Shown here one piece after another: positions 1-6,078 of a stretch of 10,674 bases of DNA. The notes below the pieces were generated by a model. It did no database searches and had not been told where the DNA came from. It was given only the letters and a program-made list of their open reading frames with translations. The stretch's first letter is position 1; each line of letters opens with the position of its first letter. A program made the translations under genes and the position numbers. Source of the DNA: Galactobacter sp. (GTDB lineage: Bacteria > Actinomycetota > Actinomycetes > Actinomycetales > Micrococcaceae); the NCBI RefSeq assembly GCF_022712295.1, contig NZ_JALAGT010000107.1, positions 1-10,674 of the forward strand. The letters run 5' to 3'.

Positions 1-60
1 CGTCAAGGCCGGTTCCCGAGCCCGCACCCCATCAAACCCCACCAAAGCGCACCGATGTTC

Positions 61-120
61 CCCAGACATTCCGTCATGACCTCATGGATTCCCCATGCTG
101 CCTTGACGGAAAGCCTGGGC
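61..120. repeat. 60-bp palindromic repeat, copy 1
   Basis: First of three ungapped 60-bp copies of one imperfect palindrome. The outer arms, CCCAGACATTCCGTCA (61-76) and TGACGGAAAGCCTGGG (104-119), pair at 14 of 16 positions. An inner stem CATGG (83-87) / CCATG (93-97) closes a 5-nt loop. Counted by hand, it matches copy 3 at 52/60 positions and copy 2 at 44/60. It begins 36 bp beyond the stop of the lacI-type gene, so as RNA it would form a hairpin at the end of that transcript. There is no T-tract on either side, so a role as intrinsic terminator is possible but not shown. Confidence 0.85.
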
Positions 121-155
121 AGTCTGCGACCGTCCCACCTGAACGAGCTGCGCAG

Positions 156-1202
156 TCAGCGCGGCGGCGCCGTGGTGCCCCGCACCACCAGGCGAGGCGG
201 GAGCAGGACTTGCGCCGCGTCGTCGGGCAGGGTTCGCCGCGCCTTGCCACTCGACGCCCCGGCACCCGACACCCCAGTGCCCGACGCCGCGTCCCCGGCC
301 TCCAGCCGGGCCAGCAGCACGCGCGCGGCCTCCGCGCCGACGTCGCGGGAGCGGTCGTCCACCGTGGTGAGGTCAACGAGACGGGTCGCAGCGAGGTCGG
401 TGTCGTCATAGCCCACCACGGAGAGGTCCTCAGGCACCCGCAACCCGAGCTCGCGGGCGGCGCCGAGCGCGCCGATGGCGACGAGGTCATTCGCCGCGAA
501 GATCCCCGTGATCTCGGGGTTCTCGCGCAGCAGATCCAACGCGGCACGGTAGCCGCCGGCCTCCGTCCCGGTGCCCTCGCCCGTCTGTCGCACCATGCCG
601 TGAGGGACCTGCTCGGCAAAGCTCGCGGCCCGCGCACACCCAGCGCCGCCCGGCACGGCCAGGTGCGCCAGGCGCGTGTGCCCCAATTCCCGCAAGTGCC
701 CGACGGCGAGCGCGGCACCGGCCGCGTCATCGTTGGCCACCAGGGGCACCGATTCCGGGACGTGCAGGCGGCTCCCGACGACCACCGTGGGATCGGCGAG
801 GTTCTCGAGTGCGCCGGGGTCCACGTCGCGGGCCACGACCAGGCCATCGGCACCGAGGGAGCGCAGTGTGGCGAGCGGGTCCCGGGAGCCCGCAGCCACA
901 GAGTCAACCACGGAGAAGCGGTACCCGTGCGGGGCCATGTGCTGCGCCAGCCCGTCCAGCACGTCCACGAACCAGGGGTTGGAGAACTCGTCGATGAGCA
1001 CACCGATGACGTGTGAGCGCGAGGCCGCCAGATCCGCGGCGGCACGCCGGGGGTGATAGTCCAGCTCGGCGATGGCCTGACGGACGGCCGCGGTGGAGGT
1101 CGGGGAGACCTTGTCCGAGCCGTTCAGCACCAGGGAGACCAGAGACTTGGAAACACCGGCGGCCTTCGCCACGTCGTAGATCGTGGGTCGTGATGAGGTC
1201 AT
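156..1202 (-). CDS. LacI-family transcriptional regulator
   Basis: A 348-residue DNA-binding repressor of the LacI/GalR family, the usual length for the family. The N-terminal helix-turn-helix spans about residues 7-28 (TIYDVAKAAGVSKSLVSLVL). A hinge helix around 52-63 contains Leu58, the residue that in this family intercalates at the central CpG of the operator. A periplasmic-binding-protein-like sugar-sensing domain follows from about residue 64. The ATG is supported by AGGAGG ten bases upstream. The gene diverges from a sugar dehydrogenase/isomerase operon, and a perfect LacI-type operator lies in the gap (1299-1312). It therefore very likely represses that operon, with a sugar or sugar derivative as inducer, and perhaps represses itself. 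The effector cannot be deduced from the sequence. The family assignment is firm; the target is inferred from position. Confidence 0.95.
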   Translation of the reverse strand: MTSSRPTIYDVAKAAGVSKSLVSLVLNGSDKVSPTSTAAVRQAIAELDYHPRRAAADLAASRSHVIGVLIDEFSNPWFVDVLDGLAQHMAPHGYRFSVVDSVAAGSRDPLATLRSLGADGLVVARDVDPGALENLADPTVVVGSRLHVPESVPLVANDDAAGAALAVGHLRELGHTRLAHLAVPGGAGCARAASFAEQVPHGMVRQTGEGTGTEAGGYRAALDLLRENPEITGIFAANDLVAIGALGAARELGLRVPEDLSVVGYDDTDLAATRLVDLTTVDDRSRDVGAEAARVLLARLEAGDAASGTGVSGAGASSGKARRTLPDDAAQVLLPPRLVVRGTTAPPR

Positions 1203-1250
1203 GCGGAGGCTCCCTCCTGAAGGGCAACGGCGAACACGCCATCAGTCATA

Positions 1251-1280
1251 TTGACGTGACAAAGTTTGTGGCTCTAGAGT
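1251..1280 (+). promoter_or_regulatory. Putative promoter of the dehydrogenase/isomerase operon
   Basis: A -35-like TTGACG (1251-1256) and a -10-like TAGAGT (1275-1280) are separated by 18 bp. This places the start of transcription near 1287 and gives a leader of about 110 nt before the ATG at 1399. The LacI-type operator begins 19 bp after the -10, in the early transcribed region, where a bound repressor would block initiation or escape. This was read by eye and has no transcript evidence. Confidence 0.5.
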
Positions 1281-1298
1281 CGATCCACGAGCCCTCTT

Positions 1299-1312
1299 TT
1301 GGAGCGCTCCAA
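1299..1312. promoter_or_regulatory. LacI-family operator
   Basis: TTGGAGCGCTCCAA is a perfect 14-bp palindrome centred on CG, the form typical of LacI/GalR-family operators. It lies between the divergent lacI-type gene and the dehydrogenase operon. The adjacent regulator has the hinge leucine expected for a CpG-centred site. Confidence 0.8.
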
Positions 1313-1398
1313 CGAACGACTTCCAGAATCCTACCGGCACCGTGGCCTGCTCCTAGTTTCGAGGGCCGTGGTACCCCGTCCTCGAGAGGATCCCCACC

Positions 1399-2604
1399 AT
1401 GGCAACGAAGCCCTTAGGGATAGCCGTCATCGGCGCAGGCATGGCGGGCAAGGCGCACGCCGCCGCCTACCGTTCCGCCCCCACCGTGTTCGAGTCCACC
1501 CTTCCGGATCTCAACTACGTCTCCATCTGCGATGCCTACGAGCCGCTCGCGGCCTCTACGGCGAAGCGCTTCGGATTCAGCCGCCACGACACGGACTGGA
1601 CGGCCATCGCCGCCGACCCGGACATCGACGTGGTCTCCGTGGTCGTGGCCAACAAGCTTCACCGCGAGATCGTGGAGGGCCTCCTCGCCGCCGGCAAGCA
1701 CGTCCTGTGCGAGAAGCCCCTCTCCGACACCCTCGAGGACGCCCGCGCCATGGCTTCCGCCGCCGACGCGGCCGCCGGGCGCGGCCTGGTGGCCCGCGTG
1801 GGCCTCACCTTCCGCCGCTCCCCCGGCTTCGCCGCGATCCGGTCCCTGGTGGACCAGGGCGTGCTCGGAGACATCTACAACGTCTCCGGCGTCTACTGGA
1901 CCGATTACGGCTCCGACCCGCAGGCGCCCATCGCCTGGCGATACAAGGGACCCAACGGCTCCGGCGCCCTGGCCGACGTCGGTTCCCACCTGACCTACCT
2001 CGCCGAGTTCGTGGGTGGCGGCGAGTTCACCACGGTTCGTGGAGCGACCCTGTCCACCGTGATCAAGCGCCGCCCCAAGCCGCTCGGCGCCGTGGTCGGC
2101 CACGAGAAGACGGCCGTGTCGGATGAATACGAGGACGTGGAGAACGACGACGTCGCCGCCTTCTCCGGCGACCTCTCCAACGGAGCCACCGCCACCCTGC
2201 AGATGTCACGCGTCGCCGCAGGCAACCCCAACGGCCTGGCCGTTGAGGTCTTCGGCTCCAAGGGGTCCGCGTCCTTCGACTTCCGCTCCCCCGGGCTGCT
2301 GAAGCTGCATCTCGCCGCCGGCGCCGATGAGCCGGCAGGCTTCAACGGCTACCGCGAGGTGGTCCTCGGCCCCGGCGCACCGTACTGGAAGGACGGCCTG
2401 GCCATGGACGCCCCCGGCGTGGCCGTGGGCCAGAACGAGGGCTTCGTCTACCAAGCCCGCGCCTTCCTGGAAGAGATCGCCGGCTTCCCGGAGTCCGACT
2501 CGCTGCCCCGCAACGCTGACTTCGCCGACGGCCTGCGCAACATGGAACTGATCGACGCCGTCTCCCGCTCCGCCGCGGAGCACGGCGCAGAGAAGGAGGT
2601 CTGA
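1399..2604 (+). CDS. Gfo/Idh/MocA-family NAD(P)-dependent oxidoreductase
   Basis: A 401-residue cytoplasmic sugar or polyol dehydrogenase of the Gfo/Idh/MocA family. The N-terminal Rossmann fold carries the dinucleotide loop GAGMAG (12-17). The family lysine is in CEKPL (E105-K106-P107), and the catalytic pair lies in D193-V-G-S-H197. The C-terminal alpha/beta domain binds the substrate. GAGAGGA lies 8 nt before the ATG. Its sequence style, including SDPQAPIAWRY followed by GSGALADVGSH, recalls levoglucosan dehydrogenase and related enzymes that oxidise a ring hydroxyl to a ketone; this is memory-based, without alignment. It is the first gene of an operon with the TIM-barrel gene, three bases apart, and is probably controlled by the divergent LacI regulator. 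The substrate could also be inositol or another glycoside. The family is certain, the substrate unknown. Confidence 0.95.
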   Translation: MATKPLGIAVIGAGMAGKAHAAAYRSAPTVFESTLPDLNYVSICDAYEPLAASTAKRFGFSRHDTDWTAIAADPDIDVVSVVVANKLHREIVEGLLAAGKHVLCEKPLSDTLEDARAMASAADAAAGRGLVARVGLTFRRSPGFAAIRSLVDQGVLGDIYNVSGVYWTDYGSDPQAPIAWRYKGPNGSGALADVGSHLTYLAEFVGGGEFTTVRGATLSTVIKRRPKPLGAVVGHEKTAVSDEYEDVENDDVAAFSGDLSNGATATLQMSRVAAGNPNGLAVEVFGSKGSASFDFRSPGLLKLHLAAGADEPAGFNGYREVVLGPGAPYWKDGLAMDAPGVAVGQNEGFVYQARAFLEEIAGFPESDSLPRNADFADGLRNMELIDAVSRSAAEHGAEKEV

Positions 2605-2607
2605 GCC

Positions 2608-3603
2608 ATGAAGCTCGGCCTGTACAACGCGATCCTGCATGACCGCTCCCTGCAGGAGGCCATCGACTTCGTGGCGAGCGTGGGGCTCACCGGACTCGAG
2701 CTGAACTCCGGCGGCTTCCTGCCCGCGGTCCACATCCCCACCTATGACGACATCCTGGTCTCCGACACCGCTCGCGACGACTTCCTGGGCGCGTTCGACG
2801 GCACCGGGGTCGGGATCGCCGGGTTGAATGCCAACGGCAATCCGCTACACCCCAACCGTGCCATCGGCAACAAGCACGCCGAGGACGTGCGCCGTTCCAT
2901 CCTGCTCGCCGAGCGCCTGGGCCAGCACCGCGTGGTCACCATGTCCGGCCTGCCCGGTGGCGAACCCGGCACCACACACCCGAACTGGATCGTCAACGCC
3001 TGGAACTCCGGTTCCCTGGACGTGCTGGACTACCAGTGGGACGTCGCCGCCGAGTTCTGGCGGGAGATGGACCGCTTCGCCGCCGATCATGACGTGAAGG
3101 TGGCCTTGGAACTGCACCCGCAGAACCTGGTGTTCAACTCCGCCGACGTGCACAAGCTGATCGATCTCACCGGCGCCACGCACGTTGGTGTGGAGCTGGA
3201 CGCCTCCCACCTGTTCTGGCAGCAGATGGATCCGGTGGCCGTGGTGAATCACCTGGGTGAGCTGGTCTTCCACGCCGCCGCGAAGGACGTGCGGGTCAAC
3301 CCGGAGCACGCCGCGATCAACGGCGTGCTGGACAACTCCTTCCGCCGCCTCTCCCCCGACGAGGAACGCACCAACCTGGGCGGCGACGAGTGGGCCAACG
3401 AGTGGCCCAAGAACGCGGCGTGGGACTTCGTTGCCCTGGGCAAGGGACACGACACCGCCTACTGGACCGAGTTCCTGCGTGCACTGCATGCCGTGGACCC
3501 GGAGATGTACGTCAACATCGAACACGAGGACGTCTCGCTGGGTCGCGAGGAGGGTGTGCAGGTCGCAGCCGAGGTGCTGAAGGCCGCCGACGCCGCGCTC
3601 TGA
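2608..3603 (+). CDS. Sugar phosphate isomerase/epimerase-like TIM-barrel protein
   Basis: A 331-residue protein of the xylose-isomerase-like TIM-barrel superfamily (AP endonuclease 2 fold). The expected divalent-metal ligands are visible at the ends of strands: E168 (ALELHP), D198 with H201 (ELDASH), H222 (VFHAAAKD, with K226) and E305 (VNIEHED). Relatives include inosose dehydratase/isomerases, ketose 3-epimerases, C-glycoside deglycosidases and the eliminases of levoglucosan breakdown. AAGGAGGT, overlapping the last codons of the preceding gene, sits 7 nt before the ATG, and only three bases separate the two genes, so translation is probably coupled. A reasonable role is to isomerise or eliminate the keto product of the partner dehydrogenase. 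The exact reaction cannot be assigned. Confidence 0.92.
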   Translation: MKLGLYNAILHDRSLQEAIDFVASVGLTGLELNSGGFLPAVHIPTYDDILVSDTARDDFLGAFDGTGVGIAGLNANGNPLHPNRAIGNKHAEDVRRSILLAERLGQHRVVTMSGLPGGEPGTTHPNWIVNAWNSGSLDVLDYQWDVAAEFWREMDRFAADHDVKVALELHPQNLVFNSADVHKLIDLTGATHVGVELDASHLFWQQMDPVAVVNHLGELVFHAAAKDVRVNPEHAAINGVLDNSFRRLSPDEERTNLGGDEWANEWPKNAAWDFVALGKGHDTAYWTEFLRALHAVDPEMYVNIEHEDVSLGREEGVQVAAEVLKAADAAL

Positions 3604-3632
3604 TCCCCCCTGCCGACCACCGGCCACTGACG

Positions 3633-3692
3633 CCCAGGCTTTCCGTCACCGCAGCATGGTTTCTCCACGGGGCGGCGACGGAAAGCCTGGGG
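3633..3692. repeat. 60-bp palindromic repeat, copy 2
   Basis: Second copy of the family, 30 bp after the TIM-barrel stop. The outer arms CCCAGGCTTTCCGTC (3633-3647) and GACGGAAAGCCTGGG (3677-3691) are perfectly complementary over 15 bp. Most of the inner positions also pair. Beyond the repeat, GACG (3629-3632) could pair with CGTC (3695-3698) across a three-G bulge. The loop segment CATGGTTTCTCCA is shared with copy 3. It matches copy 3 at 45/60 positions and copy 1 at 44/60 by hand count. It stands between the isomerase operon and the ASCH gene and may act as an RNA 3'-end hairpin. Confidence 0.88.
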
Positions 3693-3728
3693 GGCGTCGC
3701 TGCTCCGGGGAACCACGGGAGAACCGGC

Positions 3729-4223
3729 ATGATGGATGGCATGAACAGCGCACATGCCGTGGACCGCTTCTGGCAGCAGGCTCGGGCCGCACGCCCCGAT
3801 CTACCTGAAGAACGCCCGGAGGCCTGGGCGTTCGGCGCCACACCCGAGCACGCTGACGACCTCCTGGAGCTTGTGCTCCGGGGCATCAAGACCGGCACCG
3901 CTTCCTCGCTCTGGGACTGCGAGCACGACGGAGAACCGGTCCCCGAGCCGGGCTCTCTCAGCATCATCCTGGACGGTCGCGATGTTCCGCGCGCCCTGAT
4001 CCGTACCACCGATGTCCAGATCGTCCCCTTCAACGAGGTCACCGCAGACCATGCCGCGGCAGAGGGTGAGGGCGACCGCACCCTGGCCGACTGGCAGCAA
4101 GGGCATCGGTACTTCTGGGAGCACTACTCCACCGATCCACGCGGCTTCGCCCTCGACATGCCCGTGGTGTGCGAGCGCTTCGAGGTGGTCTGGGCGCCCC
4201 GTGAAGACGTCCAACCCGCCTGA
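3729..4223 (+). CDS. ASCH domain-containing protein
   Basis: A 164-residue soluble protein of the ASCH superfamily, a PUA-like RNA-associated fold. The family signature is visible as G52-I-K54-T-G-T57-A-S, followed by a beta-rich segment with FNEVT (101-105), and then EGEGDRTLADW (112-122), typical of the longer actinobacterial ASCH proteins. Known members include E. coli YqfB, an N4-acetylcytidine amidohydrolase, and the Zymomonas ASCH ribonuclease. Which activity applies here is unknown. The start is uncertain: ATG at 3729 or 3732 has a weak GGGAGAA upstream, and ATG at 3741 would shorten the protein by four residues. The gene stands alone between two copies of the 60-bp palindrome and has no functional link to the sugar genes that I can see. 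Confidence 0.85.
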   Translation: MMDGMNSAHAVDRFWQQARAARPDLPEERPEAWAFGATPEHADDLLELVLRGIKTGTASSLWDCEHDGEPVPEPGSLSIILDGRDVPRALIRTTDVQIVPFNEVTADHAAAEGEGDRTLADWQQGHRYFWEHYSTDPRGFALDMPVVCERFEVVWAPREDVQPA

Positions 4224-4278
4224 TCTGCGCCGCAGCCGAGGCTCTGCAGCCGCAGCAGCTCAATGGTGCCCCGCCCTG

Positions 4279-4338
4279 CCCAGACATTCCTTCATGACCG
4301 CATGGTTTCTCCATGCTGCGCTGGCGGAAAGTCTGGGC
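4279..4338. repeat. 60-bp palindromic repeat, copy 3
   Basis: Third copy, 55 bp after the ASCH stop. The outer arms GCCCAGAC (4278-4285) and GTCTGGGC (4331-4338) pair, as do the inner arms GCATGG (4300-4305) and CCATGC (4311-4316) around a TTTCT loop. At stem position 6/54 it has A-T where copy 2 has G-C, a compensatory change that keeps pairing. It matches copy 1 at 52/60 positions. It lies between the ASCH gene and the promoter region of the second dehydrogenase. Confidence 0.85.
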
Positions 4339-4398
4339 GGAATGCGCTTCGCCGGCACAGCGATTGGCTGCACCTGTGCGCACTCAACCAAACTGTGC

Positions 4399-4434
4399 TT
4401 GACTGTCATGTAAGGACATTAAGACAGATATGTT
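4399..4434 (+). promoter_or_regulatory. Putative promoter/operator of the second dehydrogenase
   Basis: This AT-rich patch in a GC-rich gap contains TTGACT (4399-4404) and TATGTT (4429-4434), which are too far apart (24 bp) to form one standard promoter. An interrupted inverted repeat, CTGTC (4403-4407) and GACAG (4423-4427), spans the region. On the minus strand TGTCCTTACA (complement of 4409-4418) sits in its middle. From memory this resembles the site of GntR-type inositol regulators of corynebacteria at 9 of 10 positions; this is suggestive only. Confidence 0.35.
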
Positions 4435-4489
4435 CAGCGGGGGCGCGCTACAGGGCGCACGAACACTGGGCAGGTTCAAGGAGGAACCC

Positions 4490-5680
4490 ATGACCACATC
4501 CAAGCGCCTCGGCGTCGGTCTGATCTCGGTTGGATGGATGGGCAGACTCCATTCCAACGCGTACCTGGCGGCACCCCGCCACTTCCCCGATCTGGCCGCC
4601 CGCGCCGACCTCGTCGTCGCTGCCGATCCTGACGAGGGCGGCCGCAACCATGCCACGGACGCCCTGGGTTACCGCCGCGCCGTGGCCGATTATCACGACC
4701 TTCTCGCGGATCCCGAGGTGGACATCGTCTCCATCGCGTCCCCCAACTTCCTTCACCACCAGATTGCCATGGACACCATCGCGGCCGGCAAGCCGTTCTG
4801 GATCGAGAAGCCGATGGGCCGCGGCGCACAGGAGTCCAAGGAGATCGCCCAGGCCGCCGAGGCCGCGGGGCTGGTGACTTCCGTGGGCTTCAATTACCGA
4901 CATGTCCCGGCCGTGGAGAAGCTGCGTCAGCTCGTCAGGGACGGCAGCCTGGGCACCATCACCAACGTGCGCTGTAATTTCATGGCCGACTACTCCAACG
5001 ACCCCCTCGACGTGCTCACCTGGCGCTTCATCAATGCCAAGGCCGGCTCCGGTGTCTTCGGGGACCTGCTCTCCCACGGCTTCGATCTGGTGCAGTACAC
5101 GGTGGGCGCCATCAAGTCGGTCTCTGCGCTGACCCGCACCTTCATTCCGGAACGCCCCCTCCCCGGCGCCGGTGATACCAACCGCTTCACGCTCGGCGAC
5201 AACGGCGAGCGCGAGAACGCCCCCAAGGGCACCGTCGAGAACGAGGACTACGCCGCCGTGATGGCCCAGCTGGAGGGCAACGCGGTGGCGGTCTTCGAAT
5301 CCACGCGCGTGGCCACCGGCCCGCACTCCGAGTACACGCTCGAGGTCTACGGGACGCGCGGAAGCGCCCGATGGAACTTCGAGCGCATGAACGAACTGCT
5401 TCTGGCTGATGACAAGGCCGGGTACCGCAACATCATGGCGGGCCCGTCCTTCCCCGGCTTCTCCGCCTTCCAGCCGGGCCCCGGCTGCAGTATGGGCTTC
5501 GACGACCTGAAGACCATTGAGGCCGCTCAGTTCCTCGAGTCCGTTGCCACCGGCCGGCAGCTTGCTCCTTCAGCGGCCGACGGCTGGGCCGCGGCCGAGA
5601 TCGCCTCCGCCGCCTTGGCCTCCGCCGAGTCGGGTCGGTGGGTGGAGGTCGCCCCGGTGACCGGTCGCACCACGGTCTGA
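4490..5680 (+). CDS. Gfo/Idh/MocA-family oxidoreductase (second copy)
   Basis: A 396-residue cytoplasmic dehydrogenase of the same family as the gene at 1399 but only distantly similar to it. EKP is at 106-108 (K107), and the catalytic pair is in D192-L-L-S-H196. Segments such as LTWRF, IPERPLPG and PKGTVENEDY recall levoglucosan dehydrogenase-type enzymes. The dinucleotide loop reads S13-V-G15-W-M-G18, so the first glycine of GxGxxG is serine. The ATG at 4490 is chosen over an in-frame ATG at 4430 because AAGGAGGA (4478-4485) lies just before it and homology-like sequence begins only there. The gene is monocistronic, with its own AT-rich promoter region and a strong hairpin after it. It probably oxidises or reduces a sugar, polyol or glycoside; the substrate is unknown. 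Confidence 0.94.
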   Translation: MTTSKRLGVGLISVGWMGRLHSNAYLAAPRHFPDLAARADLVVAADPDEGGRNHATDALGYRRAVADYHDLLADPEVDIVSIASPNFLHHQIAMDTIAAGKPFWIEKPMGRGAQESKEIAQAAEAAGLVTSVGFNYRHVPAVEKLRQLVRDGSLGTITNVRCNFMADYSNDPLDVLTWRFINAKAGSGVFGDLLSHGFDLVQYTVGAIKSVSALTRTFIPERPLPGAGDTNRFTLGDNGERENAPKGTVENEDYAAVMAQLEGNAVAVFESTRVATGPHSEYTLEVYGTRGSARWNFERMNELLLADDKAGYRNIMAGPSFPGFSAFQPGPGCSMGFDDLKTIEAAQFLESVATGRQLAPSAADGWAAAEIASAALASAESGRWVEVAPVTGRTTV

Positions 5681-5701
5681 TCATCCATCGGTGCATTTCC
5701 C

Positions 5702-5755
5702 TGTCCGACGGCGGGGCCCGCCTACCTCTCGTAGGTGGGCCCATGCCGTCGGACA
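5702..5755 (+). terminator. Strong hairpin after the second dehydrogenase
   Basis: TGTCCGACGGC (5702-5712) pairs perfectly with GCCGTCGGACA (5745-5755). Inside, GGGCCCGCCTAC (5714-5725) pairs with GTAGGTGGGCCC (5731-5742) with one G-T wobble around a CTCTC loop. The total is about 23 base pairs. It begins 21 bp after the stop. There is no T-tract, which is common for terminators of high-GC actinobacteria. It is unrelated in sequence to the 60-bp repeats. Confidence 0.75.
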
Positions 5756-5782
5756 CCGGGCGCGCCTGCGGCGCATCGGGAA

Positions 5783-5797
5783 TACACTGTGCGCATG
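5783..5797 (+). promoter_or_regulatory. -10 element of a leaderless start (AraC remnant)
   Basis: TACACT (5783-5788) is followed by exactly six bases and then ATG (5795). No Shine-Dalgarno sequence is present. The same spacing occurs at 8195 and 9960, suggesting transcription starts at the A of the ATG. No good -35 is visible. Confidence 0.5.
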
Positions 5798-5980
5798 TCC
5801 GGGGCGAGCACGGAAGCGTTGGTACGCAGTCCCCACCCGCGCCGGCGACCATTCGTGGGCGACTACGTCGGCTACGACGTCAGCGGGGCACGGGCCGGGA
5901 CCCACCTCGGGCTGCCGTCAGGGAACCTGACGTTCATCGTGGCCAGAGGCTCCCGACACGGAGGCTCTGACTACGAGTAG
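5795..5980 (+). pseudogene. N-terminal remnant of an AraC-family regulator
   Basis: The 61-residue reading frame contains R-P-F-V-G-D-Y-V-G-Y-D followed by PGTHLGLPS-type sequence (AGTHLGLPSGNLTFIVA). This is the opening of a common actinobacterial AraC-type regulator of about 270 residues. Similarity ends near codon 50 (about 5944). A short unrelated stretch and a TAG at 5978-5980 follow. The sensing domain and both helix-turn-helices are absent. Directly after the TAG, in the same frame, the codons read FPFVQD, which resembles the C-terminal tail of this regulator type; an internal deletion of some 200 codons would explain both ends. Such regulators often precede a VOC gene like the one that follows. 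The remnant call is fairly secure; the tail match is from memory. Confidence 0.7.
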
Positions 5981-6066
5981 TTCCCATTTGTTCAAGACCA
6001 CCGTTGCAATGCACGTCCAGGATGGTGGCTGACGGGCCGAGAAAACGACATCGGTCCACGAAGATC
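5981..6066 (+). other. Debris between AraC remnant and VOC gene
   Basis: This non-coding stretch lies inside the 398-bp interval 5681-6078 that lacks an intact gene. Apart from the possible AraC tail codons at its start, no gene, promoter or hairpin stands out. A direct repeat GAGGCTC (5946-5952 and 5961-5967) lies just upstream, at the point where AraC similarity ends. Confidence 0.4.
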
Positions 6067-6078
6067 AGGAGGCAAGCC

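Noticed and set aside
74..1045. Long open frames overlapping the lacI-type gene on both strands
   Set aside because: They are arginine/proline-rich frames typical of the antisense and shifted frames of GC-rich genes. The LacI family match in its own frame is unambiguous.
2845..3627. 260-codon minus-strand frame opposite the TIM-barrel gene
   Set aside because: It has no family resemblance or ribosome binding site, and the plus strand carries a clearly conserved enzyme with metal ligands.
3390..3728. Upstream extension of the ASCH frame into the TIM-barrel gene
   Set aside because: It overlaps an intact gene by more than 200 bp and the palindromic repeat, and ASCH-like sequence begins only after 3729.
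61..4338. CRISPR array from the repeated palindromes
   Set aside because: The three copies are kilobases apart with genes between them; there are no regular spacers and no cas genes.
4430..4489. Longer start for the second dehydrogenase at ATG 4430
   Set aside because: The 20 extra residues lie at the promoter, do not resemble the family, and a strong ribosome binding site directly precedes ATG 4490.
5946..5967. GAGGCTC direct repeat as a transposon target-site duplication
   Set aside because: Only 7 bp long and 15 bp apart with no element between; chance or a deletion scar explains it as well.
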